Of a stretch of DNA of 26,060 bases, positions 8,469-16,237 are shown piece by piece. The notes below the pieces were generated by a model. The model saw only the letters and a list, made by a program, of their open reading frames with translations, searched no databases and had not been told where the DNA came from. The translations under genes were made by a program, and so were the position numbers. Position 1 is the first letter of the stretch, and each line of letters opens with the position of its first letter. Source of the DNA: a virus; the IMG/VR virus record IMGVR_UViG_3300045454_000020, positions 1 through 26,060 of that record. One strand, written 5' to 3'.

Positions 8469-10495
8469 CAGCTATGCCTCCCGCTTCGGGCCGCGAGCCG
8501 GCCGGCAGCGCGCGCTACGGTCGAGCGGCTCTCTGCGAAGGCCCTCGGGTTCGGCGTCTCGACATGGAAGTTGTTGATGACGGTCCCGCCGCCATACTTG
8601 CGGGCGAGCTGATCCGGCCAGCCGACCTCCTCGCCGTCCATCGCGATCACCGGCCGCTCGCCCGGCTTCAGCCATCCGCCCCCGTGCAGTCGCGGCGCAT
8701 CTACGAAGACCGCGGACGGCACCATGCGGGAGACCGCCGGCGACGGGCCGACGCGGCCGCCGCCGTGATAGAGGCCGCCGCTCAAGATCGGCATCGGCGC
8801 CGGCGGGAAATAGTTCGGCCCGTAGCCGCCTCCGAGGCCGAACAGGTTTCCGATCAGGCCGAAGGCACCGCCGGGGTTTCCAGCGCCGCCCCCGCCCAGG
8901 AGGAGTTGGTCGAGCGCGCGCAGCGAGAAGTCGAGGAACCGTTGCGAGACGGACTGGATCACGGAGGCGAGCGCCTGGCCTGCATCGCCGGTGCGCCGGA
9001 GCACCATGCCGAACTGATGCACCGCGCCCTGGAGGAGGCGGAACTCCTCAGCTAGGTCGGCGGTGATGCCGCTGCCTGTCGAATACCGATCCGGCGGGAT
9101 CGGGCCGGCGGGCGGCAGCACCACGCCAACATAGCCGCCGGTCGCATAGCCCCGCACGCCGGCGCGGATGGCGTCCAGGTTGCCGACGCCGATCCGGGCG
9201 GTCGATTCCGCGTCGAAGACATACTCGCGGCCGTGGACGAAACCCGCGACCCGATCAGATGGTATGTGCCCGGTGTAGCCGCCCGATGCGAAGCCTCGGC
9301 CTTCGAGAATCGGCGTCACGGCCGAGCGCGCCGGCGACGGCAGTTCGGGAGCAGTGCCGCCGCCGATCGACTTCAGGAGCCTGTCGTATTCAGTGAGCGC
9401 CGGGATCGCGGCCGCGGCCGCGTCTCCGGATTCCCTGATCTGGGTGTTGCTGCCGCCGATCGCCTCGCCAGCGGTCGACGCGCCGTCAGTCAACTCGCGG
9501 TATTTATCCGCGCTGCCGCCCAGCGCCGTCGCCGCCGCCTCGGAATCGCCCTTCAGGCCCTGGAGGAGATCGCGCGAACGGGCCAGCTCGGCTTGGAGTT
9601 CGGCCGCCGCCTGGGTGTCGGCGAAGATCTCCTCCGCCATGCCTCGGAAGGGAGATTCGTCGGGCAGGTCCTCGGCGATCTCCGCGACCTTCTGTCGGAA
9701 CTCGATCACGTCGGCCGTGCCGTCCCGCAGCTCCTGCCGCAGCTCGGCGACCAACTCCTTGAACGGCCCGAACCGGCCGAAGGGATTGCCGAGAACGTCG
9801 GATGGTCGCAGCGCGTCGCTGCCGCGGAACAGATCGCGCTGCGCGGCTGCCGTCGCGTCCTCTAGGCGATTGACGTTCTGCTGGCTCTCGAAACGGAGCT
9901 GGGCGATCGAGGTGACGCCGTAGGACGAGGCCGCGCCCTCGGCTTCGGCCCAGGCACCCTTGATGCGGCCGACCAGCCCGGCATGGTTCTGAAGGGCGCG
10001 CTCGATCATCGGCTGGTTCGACGTGATCTCGCGGAATAGGTCGCCCGCGAACCCCGCCGCTACCTTCAGCCCTTCGCCGATCGCCGTGATGGCGATGCCT
10101 GCTGCCAGACCGCCGGCCGCTCCGATGATGACGCTGCCGAGATTGGAGAACTTGCCGCCGGCGGTATCTGCGGCGTCCCCTGCCTTGACGATTTCCGGCG
10201 TGACCTCCTGGGCCGCCTGGGCGATCTCGTCGACGCCGGTGGCCGCCTGCCGGCTGTCCTCGCCGAGCGCGCGAACCTGCTCGCGCGCCTTTTCAGTGCG
10301 CAGGCCGAGTTCCTCGATCCGCTTCTGGTGATGTTCCTCGCCGCCCCAGTCGATCGAGCTTCCGACCTGGTCGAGCTTCCGGCCGGTCTCTTCCGACTTG
10401 CGGCCCAGCTCCTCGACGGCCGCCGCGGTCTGCTCAAGGGCGCGCTTAGCGCCGGAGCCGTCGCCCTCGATGACGAGCGAGAGGCGCATCGTCAT
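8468..10495 (-). CDS. Tail tape measure protein
   Basis: 675 residues. The N-terminal 110 residues are helical and charged. A glycine/alanine hydrophobic stretch follows (about 119-150), then further helical segments and a glycine-rich C-terminal half with repeated ASGGYTG, YATGGYVG and GGLYHGGGRVG motifs and a LHGGGWLKPGERPVI block typical of short GTA-like tape measures. The protein sets tail length and is probably ejected with the DNA. At about 0.15 nm per residue the tail would be near 100 nm, which is inference. The start has a good ribosome site (GGGAGGA, seven bases upstream). It sits directly after the chaperone genes, as in all siphophages. Confidence 0.9.
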   Translation of the reverse strand: MTMRLSLVIEGDGSGAKRALEQTAAAVEELGRKSEETGRKLDQVGSSIDWGGEEHHQKRIEELGLRTEKAREQVRALGEDSRQAATGVDEIAQAAQEVTPEIVKAGDAADTAGGKFSNLGSVIIGAAGGLAAGIAITAIGEGLKVAAGFAGDLFREITSNQPMIERALQNHAGLVGRIKGAWAEAEGAASSYGVTSIAQLRFESQQNVNRLEDATAAAQRDLFRGSDALRPSDVLGNPFGRFGPFKELVAELRQELRDGTADVIEFRQKVAEIAEDLPDESPFRGMAEEIFADTQAAAELQAELARSRDLLQGLKGDSEAAATALGGSADKYRELTDGASTAGEAIGGSNTQIRESGDAAAAAIPALTEYDRLLKSIGGGTAPELPSPARSAVTPILEGRGFASGGYTGHIPSDRVAGFVHGREYVFDAESTARIGVGNLDAIRAGVRGYATGGYVGVVLPPAGPIPPDRYSTGSGITADLAEEFRLLQGAVHQFGMVLRRTGDAGQALASVIQSVSQRFLDFSLRALDQLLLGGGGAGNPGGAFGLIGNLFGLGGGYGPNYFPPAPMPILSGGLYHGGGRVGPSPAVSRMVPSAVFVDAPRLHGGGWLKPGERPVIAMDGEEVGWPDQLARKYGGGTVINNFHVETPNPRAFAESRSTVARAAGRLAARSGRHS

Positions 10496-10557
10496 GATGG
10501 AGTCCTCCCGTCCGGCTCGCCGCCCGATCGGCGGTCATGCATGAATATGCATTTCAT
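10492..10557 (-). CDS. Possible 21-residue peptide between the chaperone and tape measure genes
   Basis: A short frame (starts MKCIFMHDRRS, ends GRTPS) whose ATG overlaps the GT stop and whose TGA overlaps the tape-measure ATG. That is the same coupling seen through the rest of the operon. GTA clusters carry a small gene at this spot, but this one is much shorter and has no recognisable domain. It may serve only to carry ribosomes to the tape-measure start, or be chance. Confidence 0.3.
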   Translation of the reverse strand: MKCIFMHDRRSGGEPDGRTPS

Positions 10558-10561
10558 GCAT
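10537..10561. repeat. Three ATGCAT palindromes in 25 bp
   Basis: ATGCAT occurs at 10537-10542, 10547-10552 and 10556-10561 in a locally AT-rich patch. This stands out in a window where AT-rich hexamers are rare. It spans the GT stop and the start of the 21-codon frame. Confidence 0.5.
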
Positions 10562-11281
10562 TTCCTCCGTTCAGGACATCGCGGGCGGCCATTTCCATCG
10601 TCTGGACGCCGGCGAGCCGCTCGGCCGTCAACTCGACGCCGCGGGCGCCCCAGGCGATCGCAGCGCCGGCATAGTCGAGACCGATCCACATGGTGCGAAG
10701 GCGTCCTTCCTCGATCGTGACGGCGGTCCGCCACTGCGTGGCGCCTGCCAGGAAGGCGTCGACGACGGAGCAATTGTCCGGCCAGACGCCGCGAAATGTC
10801 CCACCTGTCCGGCCGGACGCGAGGAACGCCTTCAGCGCCTCGACCTCCGGTCCGGACATCCCCCAGCGCCTCGCGTCGGCGACCGCCTCTTCGTCATCCG
10901 CCGCCGCGGCGGGTTCGATCAGCGAGCCCCCAGCCCAGGCCCGCGCGGCGGCTTTCAGTTTCCCTGGAGCGCCTCCCGGAACGCGCCGAGATAGGCGGCG
11001 ACCAGGGCGGCCCGCACATGCGGCGCGTTGATCAGCTTGTGGCGCACCGCCTCGGTCAGGGAGAGCCTGGAGCCGTCCAGCGCCTCGACCTCGTCGATGT
11101 CACGGAGCACCTCGCCGAGGAAGGATCGCGTCCCTTCCTCGGAGGCGAGGTTGAACTCGTTGAAGCGGTCGATCTCCAGCGCGACGAACTTGGCGCGGAA
11201 GGTCTCGACCTCGGCGCCTTCGCCAGGCCGGCGCACCTTTACGGGCGCCCAGAATTCGGGTGTGGGGTCCAGACGGAACAA
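10554..11281 (-). CDS. Tail assembly chaperone GT fusion (DUF1799 tail), made by -1 frameshift
   Basis: If ribosomes slip back one base at the heptamer at 10958-10964, the G protein is extended past its stop. The -1 frame has no stop and enters the DUF1799 frame directly, giving about 242 residues: 108 of G, a 33-residue linker starting LKAAARAW, and 101 residues with the DUF1799 pattern (GVWPDNCSVVDAFL, TQWRT, GLDYAGAAI, LAGVQTMEMAA). This is the lambda G/GT arrangement, in which the long form recruits tail tube subunits to the tape measure. An ATG at 10859 could start DUF1799 alone, but it has only a GGGG before it. Confidence 0.72.
10955..11281 (-). CDS. Tail assembly chaperone G
   Basis: 108 residues. 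It starts with TTG (reads as MFRLDPTPEFWAPV) behind a very strong ribosome site, GAGGAGG five bases upstream, which overlaps the TGA of the tube gene. Size, acidic/helical character and position between the tail tube and DUF1799/tape-measure genes are those of siphophage G-type chaperones, which coat the tape measure during assembly. It ends QGN-stop exactly on a slippery heptamer. The unusual start codon is well supported by the ribosome site, and no ATG fits better. Confidence 0.8.
   Translation of the reverse strand: MFRLDPTPEFWAPVKVRRPGEGAEVETFRAKFVALEIDRFNEFNLASEEGTRSFLGEVLRDIDEVEALDGSRLSLTEAVRHKLINAPHVRAALVAAYLGAFREALQGN
10958..10964 (-). promoter_or_regulatory. -1 ribosomal slippery heptamer G-GGA-AAC
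   Basis: On the minus strand the last sense codons of G are CAG GGA AAC followed by TGA. The heptamer GGGAAAC is in the required X XXY YYZ phase and lies directly before the stop. Lambda uses GGGAAAG at the same gene junction. The -1 frame leads straight into DUF1799. Confidence 0.8.
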
Positions 11282-11291
11282 GGTTTCCTCC

Positions 11292-12224
11292 TCAAGTCAG
11301 GGCGAGAGTCCACTGGTCGTTGCCGGCAGTCGGCAGCGGGACCAGGCGCAGCGGCCATTCGGCGATATCCTGCGCATTCTCCAGGCCGGCCGGGCGCTGG
11401 AGCTGGGCGGTGTCGATCGCCAGCGTGGCGATGCGTCCGGCGACCGTGCCGTGGACCAGCTCGACGGGGACCGTCTCCTGGTCGTAGGCGCGGTCGAACG
11501 GGTCGAAGCTCGACAGCGGCACCGCCTCCACCTGGCAGGTCGCGATCTCGGCCTTGTCCGTGATCAGGATCGATTCCGATCCGACCAGGAAGCGCGGCTC
11601 GACGCGGTTGCCGAGGTCGAGCGCGAAGGACCGCATCACGAAGGCGGTTGCGTCGATCTCGAAGGTCGGCGTCTTTGCGCTCGTCACCAGATCCGGCTTC
11701 AGGAAGCCGGTCAGCGTCGACGCCGGCCGCGCTTGCTCCGAGGGCAGCGCGAACAGGCCCCGGAGGTCGAACTCCAGATAGGGGATACCCTGGGCATTGA
11801 AGCGCATGACGCAGGTGCCGCGGGTCCCCTTGATGACGAAGCGGGTGCCTCCGATCCAGAAATGGATCGTCACGCTCTCATGGCCGTCCGTCACCGGGTT
11901 GTAGGTGACCGAGGTGTCGGCGACGATCGTCTCGGCCACCGCGCAGGCGCGAAGCAGCGGCCCCCAGGCCGGGGCGACGCCGGCAGCGCCCGAAGGCACC
12001 ATTTCGACCCGGAACTGGAGCCGGCTGTGCAGCCCGGCCGGGATGGTCGCCTGGGCGGCCAGCCAAGGCAGTTCCAGCTCCCGCGACACGTCCTGCCCCT
12101 CCATCGGCGTGAGCACGATGTTCGTGGCGAGGATCGCGTTGCTGCCGCCGGTCGGCGCGGAGTCCGTCGCATAGACCGTTTCGATCTTTGCCAGGAGGAT
12201 TTTCGAGCGCCATTTGATCGGCAT
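11292..12224 (-). CDS. Phage tail tube protein
   Basis: 310 residues starting MPIKWRSKILLAKIETVYATD, with the N-terminal pattern found in tail tube proteins of Mu-like siphophages (a conserved block with TGGSNAILATNIVLTPMEGQ). The rest alternates beta strands, as expected for a tube-ring fold. It would polymerise into the non-contractile tube. There is no sheath gene anywhere in the window, so the tail is siphoviral and not the Mu myoviral type. The ribosome site AAGGAG lies eight bases before the ATG. Confidence 0.85.
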   Translation of the reverse strand: MPIKWRSKILLAKIETVYATDSAPTGGSNAILATNIVLTPMEGQDVSRELELPWLAAQATIPAGLHSRLQFRVEMVPSGAAGVAPAWGPLLRACAVAETIVADTSVTYNPVTDGHESVTIHFWIGGTRFVIKGTRGTCVMRFNAQGIPYLEFDLRGLFALPSEQARPASTLTGFLKPDLVTSAKTPTFEIDATAFVMRSFALDLGNRVEPRFLVGSESILITDKAEIATCQVEAVPLSSFDPFDRAYDQETVPVELVHGTVAGRIATLAIDTAQLQRPAGLENAQDIAEWPLRLVPLPTAGNDQWTLALT

Positions 12225-12225
12225 T

Positions 12226-12417
12226 TCAGCTCTCCTTCTTCAGGGCCTTGCCGGCCGGAGCGGCGGTGGGCGCCGGGGCCGGGGCTTCCGGTTTCGGCGT
12301 GGTCGGCCCCGCGGCATAGCCGCGGGCCAGCGTTCCGTCCGGATGGCGCACCCAGCTTCCGCCGGATGCCGGCAGCGCCGGACGCTCGGCCGGCTTGCGC
12401 GTCGGTTTCTTCGTCAT
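12226..12417 (-). CDS. Small Pro/Ala/Lys-rich phage protein
   Basis: 63 residues, basic at both ends and Pro/Ala-rich in the C-terminal half. The central segment GGSWVRHPDGTLARG loosely resembles the small DUF2635 proteins that precede tail genes in Mu-like phages. It is coupled to the gene before it by ATGA, and its stop abuts the ribosome site of the tube gene. The function is unknown. Confidence 0.65.
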   Translation of the reverse strand: MTKKPTRKPAERPALPASGGSWVRHPDGTLARGYAAGPTTPKPEAPAPAPTAAPAGKALKKES

Positions 12418-12854
12418 GCGACGATCCTCACTTGTGACTGGAGCCCGAAGTCGAGCTGGTAGATGACGGCGCCCGCCTCGGCCGACAGGAGTTGGCCGCG
12501 GCGAAGGTGGAAGACGCCGATCGCATCCTCCGGCCCCCAGCCGCAGACCGCCTCGATCACGGCCCAGACCAGCGTGTCGATCGACGGCAGAGCGCGGCCG
12601 CCGGTGATGTCGCCAGAAGCCCGCACGAAGAGGACGACGCCGAACACTTCGTCGACCATTTGCGTGAAGGCTCCGGCGGCGGCGTCGCCGTGGCTGGCGG
12701 CGTGGAGCCCGAGCGGCAGCACGAAGGCAAAGGGCGAGGCCTGCGGCAGCGCCTTCCGCTTCACCAGTTCCGACAGCTCGGCCGCGCCCTCGACGCGGCG
12801 GGTGAGCTGCGGCACAGCGGCGTCCAGACGCGTCACCAGGTCAGCGACGAGCAT
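12414..12854 (-). CDS. Tail terminator / head-tail joining protein (gp37 position)
   Basis: 146 residues. It lies between virion protein G and the tail tube gene, where Mu-like phages encode the gp37/tail terminator protein. The sequence shows the usual alternation of an N-terminal helix (LVTRLDAAVPQL) with strands (ASPFAFVLPLG, EVFGVVLFV, YQLDFGLQSQVRIV). The N-terminal 14 bp overlap the preceding gene and the stop overlaps the next ATG. The assignment rests mainly on position and shape. Confidence 0.6.
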   Translation of the reverse strand: MLVADLVTRLDAAVPQLTRRVEGAAELSELVKRKALPQASPFAFVLPLGLHAASHGDAAAGAFTQMVDEVFGVVLFVRASGDITGGRALPSIDTLVWAVIEAVCGWGPEDAIGVFHLRRGQLLSAEAGAVIYQLDFGLQSQVRIVA

Positions 12855-13365
12855 CAGCGCCCCCCGAGCCCGCGTCGTCGACAGCCCCTAGCCAGTCGGC
12901 GCACAACGCCCTGATCTCCGCCTCGTCCTCGTCGTCGAGGCCGAGGAAGGCTCGCCGCGGCATCGTCACTTCCTGCTTCGTCACCCAGCCGCCATTGCCG
13001 GGGCCGCGAAAGCGCAGCCCCCGCGAGGTCTTGGCGCGGATCGTCCCGCCGGTCTGATGGATCGCCGCGTAGATGAGGTTCGTGCCGACAGCGACCGAGT
13101 TCTCGGATGCGGCGTGCGTCATCGAGCTGACAAGCGCGGCGGTGTCGGTGAGCGTCCGGCCGCCCATCAGCGTCTTGCGCAGCGAGTCCGGCCAGGGGTT
13201 GCCCTCCGGGTCCTCCTCGCGCTCGAAACGCTGCTGGGTCGAAAGGACTAGGGATGCGCCGATCGCGTCGAACAGGCCGCGCTTATCGTCGGTCCTGGCG
13301 ATCGCGCCGCCGAGGACGCTGAGCGTCTCCTCGGCCCCGGTCAGTTCCAGGCGCGCGCCGGTCAT
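12841..13365 (-). CDS. G: Phage virion morphogenesis protein (Mu gpG type)
   Basis: 174 residues from ATG at 13365. It contains the family motifs of Mu G: QQRFEREEDPEGNPWPDSLRKT (shortened here), the block LTDTAALVSSM, the YAAIHQTGGTIRAK segment and a C-terminal MPRRAFLGLDDED. Mu G is needed for joining heads and tails or for head completion. In Mu the gene lies before the protease, whereas here it follows the capsid genes. The longer frame to 13464 is excluded because this ATG overlaps the stop of the small gene before it. Confidence 0.88.
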   Translation of the reverse strand: MTGARLELTGAEETLSVLGGAIARTDDKRGLFDAIGASLVLSTQQRFEREEDPEGNPWPDSLRKTLMGGRTLTDTAALVSSMTHAASENSVAVGTNLIYAAIHQTGGTIRAKTSRGLRFRGPGNGGWVTKQEVTMPRRAFLGLDDEDEAEIRALCADWLGAVDDAGSGGADARR

Positions 13366-13526
13366 GGCCGCCGGCCTCCCGGCCAGATCAGCCACAGCGT
13401 GAAGCAGGGCACGACATTGACGCACAGCCGCCGGTTCTGGGCGCTCCAGTGCGCGCCCACCCAAACGCTACCCGGCCGGAAGAGCATGCCGGCGGCTAGG
13501 GGCAGCATCCGCGACGCGGCCGGCAT
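13362..13526 (-). CDS. Small conserved phage protein, 54 residues
   Basis: The start ATG overlaps the DUF1320 stop (TGATG) and the TGA overlaps the gpG start (ATGA), so it fits the operon exactly. The sequence starts MPAASRMLPLAAGMLFRPG and has a Trp/Cys-rich core, VWVGAHWSAQNRRLCVN, followed by VVPCFTLWLIWPGG. I recall similar tiny proteins at this place in alphaproteobacterial Mu-like phages. The hydrophobic stretch is too short for certain membrane insertion. Function unknown; the gene is easily missed because of its size. Confidence 0.7.
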   Translation of the reverse strand: MPAASRMLPLAAGMLFRPGSVWVGAHWSAQNRRLCVNVVPCFTLWLIWPGGRRP

Positions 13527-13954
13527 CAGATGTAGCCCTTCATCGTGGCGGCCGAGAGCGGCCGTTCCGGCTCGTTGGTGCGAACCTCCGAAGCGCCGGA
13601 AGCGGCCGGCTCGGCTCCGTCCAGGTCGAGGCGGATGAGCCCCTTGGAAAGGTGCTCCAGCGTCTTCAGCGCCTCCTCGTAATCGCGCCTGATCTTCTCG
13701 GCGGCGACATGGGCGTGTGCGTAGTAGATCGAAATCCGGAGCGAGAGGTCCTTCACCAGGCGCGGGACCGACGCCAGCGGCAGGGCATAGCGCACCTTCA
13801 GGTAGCCGTCGATCAGCGCGTCCGCGTCGGCGATCGCCCGGTCGATCAGCGCCGTGTCGACCGCAACGGCCGGAACCTCGCCGCGATCGGAGATCTCGAT
13901 CAGCATCCGCTCCGAGTAGCGGTCGATCAGCTCCTGAAGGGTGCAGTAGGCCAT
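13526..13954 (-). CDS. DUF1320 head-tail connector (Mu gp36 type)
   Basis: 142 residues starting MAYCTLQELIDRYSERMLIE, the standard opening of DUF1320 proteins, followed by the conserved IDRAIADADALIDGYLKVRY and VPRLVKDLSLRISIYYAH segments. DUF1320 covers Mu gp36 and is an adaptor-like head completion protein, largely helical. It is coupled on both sides by short overlaps. Confidence 0.92.
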   Translation of the reverse strand: MAYCTLQELIDRYSERMLIEISDRGEVPAVAVDTALIDRAIADADALIDGYLKVRYALPLASVPRLVKDLSLRISIYYAHAHVAAEKIRRDYEEALKTLEHLSKGLIRLDLDGAEPAASGASEVRTNEPERPLSAATMKGYI

Positions 13955-13955
13955 G

Positions 13956-14108
13956 TCAGGCGAAGGCTCCCGTCCACCAAAAGAAGAGCAGGACCCAAAT
14001 CGCGCAGACGACGGCGGCATAGACCATGCCGTGCCCGTTGCGGCGGGACGCCTGGATGCCAAAAGCGCCGAAGGCGATCACTGCCATTAGTCCGAAGACG
14101 AACGACAT
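13956..14108 (-). CDS. Small two-helix membrane protein, 50 residues
   Basis: It begins MSFVFGLMAVIAFGAFG and has a second hydrophobic segment, MVYAAVVCAIWVLLFFWW, separated by a basic loop (ASRRNGHG). ATG at 14108 overlaps the stop of the HhH/FluMu gene, and the stop at 13956 lies 1 bp from the next ATG. Two membrane segments with a positively charged turn would suit a holin-like or membrane-anchor protein, but its position among head genes argues neither way. Function unknown. Confidence 0.65.
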   Translation of the reverse strand: MSFVFGLMAVIAFGAFGIQASRRNGHGMVYAAVVCAIWVLLFFWWTGAFA

Positions 14109-14656
14109 CAGACCAGCTCCACGGTCAGCACTGGCTCGGCGAGCAGGCGCTCCAGCTCGGCCGGCGAGAAGCGCCCGGCTTCGTGGTCGGTGGGGGCCTT
14201 CGGATGGGCCACGCCGCAGCGCCGGAAGCCGTCGCGCCTCGACGCGATCCGGATCACCGGCTCGCGGAACTCGCCGGTCAGTGAAGCGGCCCACGCCTCG
14301 ACCGCCGCGGCCAGGAGGGGATGAGCCTCGCGAAAGGCCTGGCGCGTCATCGCCTGGTCGAGCGGCTCGCCCTCGTCGCTATCGCCGAGCTGGTCGTCGG
14401 GACCGCTCCCCACCGGCGGTGGCGGGGTATCCGCAGCGGCCGGCCCGCCGGCGCCGGCGGTCGCGATCTTGTCCTTCAGTGCGGCCAAGGCCTCGGCGAT
14501 CCAGGCTTCGGCCTCGGCCTGGCTGCGGGCCAGCTCGATCAGCGGCTTGTCGGTAGGCTGCATCGCGGCGAGCCTGGCAAACCCGTCGATCCCCGCCGCT
14601 GCCAGCTTCTTCGCCGTAGCCGGGCCGATGCCTTTGATGATGGTGAGATCGTCCAT
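14108..14656 (-). CDS. Helix-hairpin-helix plus FluMu-type C-terminal domain fusion
   Basis: 182 residues. Residues 1-25 form a helix-hairpin-helix (LTIIKGIGPATAKKLAAAGI), a non-specific DNA-binding motif of the Rpb1/RuvA/50S L21-like type. A Pro/Gly-rich linker follows (about 68-95). The C-terminal part, PVIRIASRRDGFRRCGVAHP with GRFSPAELERLLAEPVLTVE, matches the FluMu N-terminal/HI1506-type domain of Mu gp35 neighbours. It lies directly after the major capsid, as gp35 does in Mu-like phages. The ribosome site GAGGA lies nine bases upstream of the ATG. The HhH suggests a role near packaged DNA; this is inference. Confidence 0.8.
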   Translation of the reverse strand: MDDLTIIKGIGPATAKKLAAAGIDGFARLAAMQPTDKPLIELARSQAEAEAWIAEALAALKDKIATAGAGGPAAADTPPPPVGSGPDDQLGDSDEGEPLDQAMTRQAFREAHPLLAAAVEAWAASLTGEFREPVIRIASRRDGFRRCGVAHPKAPTDHEAGRFSPAELERLLAEPVLTVELV

Positions 14657-14688
14657 CGTTGCCGATCCTCGTGGTTGCCGATGAAGAT

Positions 14689-14724
14689 GCCCGCCGCCCC
14701 GCGGCAACAATCGGGGCGGCGGGC
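14689..14724 (-). terminator. Stable GC hairpin downstream of the major capsid gene
   Basis: Perfect 13-bp arms (GCCCGCCGCCCCG at 14689-14701 and its complement at 14712-14724) enclose a 10-base loop, about 90 bases after the capsid stop and 33 bases before the next start. There is no U tract. It may partly stop transcription or protect the abundant capsid mRNA. Confidence 0.5.
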
Positions 14725-14814
14725 GCTCGGATCACGCCGGGAGGAGGTGGCGTTTGCCGAGAGTGGGTCCGCGCGGCGGCCGTGGTGGCCGCCGGCGGTA
14801 TCACGTGCCGGCCG

Positions 14815-15708
14815 TTAGGCGAGCCAGGGGACGACGAGCAGCTCGGCCGAGCCGGCCCACTTGTTCGTCTCGCCACCGTTGACGAGCTGCGACTTCAGGA
14901 GTCCGCGGGCCGCGCCCTCCAGCGTCGGCGGCACGACCAGCAGATCGGGCATCAAGCCGAGCGGGCGGCCGTGGTCGCCCTTCATGCCCATCAGCGCGGC
15001 GCGAGCTTCCTCGTAGTTCGCCGCATCGAGCGTCTGTTTGGAACCCCAAGCCATCTGCCAGAAGCCGTAGCCGACGTTCCACCGGCCGTCCGACCCGTAG
15101 ACGAACTCCTTGTTCATGAAGACCCGCTCGTCGCGCGGGTTGTCCTTCGCCACGAAGGCCGGCTTCTCGCGCTCCTGGTAGATGATCGGCTTCAGCGCCC
15201 GCTTGGTGCAGAGCAGGAACCAGGGCGTGCCGGCGCCACCATCCGTATTCGCGACCGAAATCACCGATCCGTCCTCGGCGATGACCGGATGGTCCGTGTC
15301 GAAGAAGTTCTGGCCGTCGTAGCAGGGCTGCGAGAAGCCGTTCTTCAGCGCGCTCCAGACCAGCATGTCGGGATGCGCGGCGACGGACTCGCCCATTTCG
15401 ACGAACAGGGGCTCGTAGACGCCGAGATTGTCGTCCTTGATGTCGTCGCGGTCGACCGAGATCGTCAGCTCGTAGCTCTTGTTCTTGATCGCGTAGTCGT
15501 GCTCGGCGAGGCCGTGAACGTGGCGCGGGCCGACCCACTCGCGCATGTTCGGCAGCTTGCCGAGCCAGCCGTATTTGTTCTCCTTGGTGGAGGACGGGAC
15601 GGTGGTCGCCACGCGTGAATACATGGCCGTCGCCTGGCCGAGGCCGCGGCGATAGGAGGTCGAGAAACCGACCCGGATGGCGTCGAGATTTGCGGTGTTG
15701 ATGATCAT
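14815..15708 (-). CDS. T: Major capsid protein (Mu gpT type)
   Basis: 297 residues, the Mu-like major head subunit. It starts MIINTANLDAIRVGFSTSY and contains the conserved KYGWLGKLPNMREWVGPR, AIKNKSYELTISVDRDDI and DNLGVYEPLFVEMG blocks and a C-terminal PDLLVVPPTLEGAAR segment with AELLVVPWL at the end. It has the HK97-type fold. The N terminus is not extended by a scaffold domain, consistent with a separate scaffold from the I/Z gene. A ribosome site (GAGGAA) lies about 12 bases upstream. Confidence 0.95.
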   Translation of the reverse strand: MIINTANLDAIRVGFSTSYRRGLGQATAMYSRVATTVPSSTKENKYGWLGKLPNMREWVGPRHVHGLAEHDYAIKNKSYELTISVDRDDIKDDNLGVYEPLFVEMGESVAAHPDMLVWSALKNGFSQPCYDGQNFFDTDHPVIAEDGSVISVANTDGGAGTPWFLLCTKRALKPIIYQEREKPAFVAKDNPRDERVFMNKEFVYGSDGRWNVGYGFWQMAWGSKQTLDAANYEEARAALMGMKGDHGRPLGLMPDLLVVPPTLEGAARGLLKSQLVNGGETNKWAGSAELLVVPWLA

Positions 15709-15748
15709 CGAAGAAGGTTCCTCGGGAGGGGGTTAGCGGAGTGGGGCG

Positions 15749-16186
15749 TCAGGCCAGGTGCGCCTGGAGCATCGCCTCGTCGAAGCGGACCCAGACGCCG
15801 AGCGAATCGACGTTGTCGACGAAGCCCGCCGGCGACCTGGTGCCGGTGCCGTCCGTTTTCGCGACCGTCTGATCGTCGACGATGAAGCAGACGCTGCCGA
15901 TATCGGCGATGGCGATCGCGTCTGCCGCGGCCGAGTTGGCGAACCGGAACACGCCGGGCCGGTAGGTGACCTCTACGTCGCCGGCAGCGCCGCCCGAATT
16001 GTCGGCCCGCTTCTCGGCGCGGCCGACGCCCACGTGAGCGGCGGCCGTGGCGCCCTCGGTGAGATAGCCGGACGCGTTGCGCATCACGATCGCGCCGGCA
16101 TAGATCAGCGTGGCTGCGGCGACGCCGCCGGAGCGCAGATCGCCGACTGCCTGCGGCGTGTTTCGGTCCTGGGTGAGAGCTGCCAT
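15749..16186 (-). CDS. Head decoration-like protein
   Basis: 145 residues located between the protease/scaffold and the major capsid. Glycine/alanine-rich with many short strands: LIYAGAIVMRNASGYL, VEVTYRPGVFRFANSAAADA, SVCFIVDDQTVAKTDGTGTRS. This family is frequent directly before gpT in Mu-like phages. The shape and place suit a head-surface decoration or cement protein, but the exact role has not been demonstrated to my knowledge. The AAGGA ribosome site is about 11 bases from the ATG. Confidence 0.75.
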   Translation of the reverse strand: MAALTQDRNTPQAVGDLRSGGVAAATLIYAGAIVMRNASGYLTEGATAAAHVGVGRAEKRADNSGGAAGDVEVTYRPGVFRFANSAAADAIAIADIGSVCFIVDDQTVAKTDGTGTRSPAGFVDNVDSLGVWVRFDEAMLQAHLA

Positions 16187-16237
16187 CGGGACGGTCCTTC
16201 GGTTAGGTGCGGGGTTTGGGGTCGGAGCTGGAGGCTG

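Noticed and set aside
14659-15618. Plus-strand open frame over the major capsid gene
   Set aside because: Antisense shadow of gpT with no ribosome site or recognisable motif.
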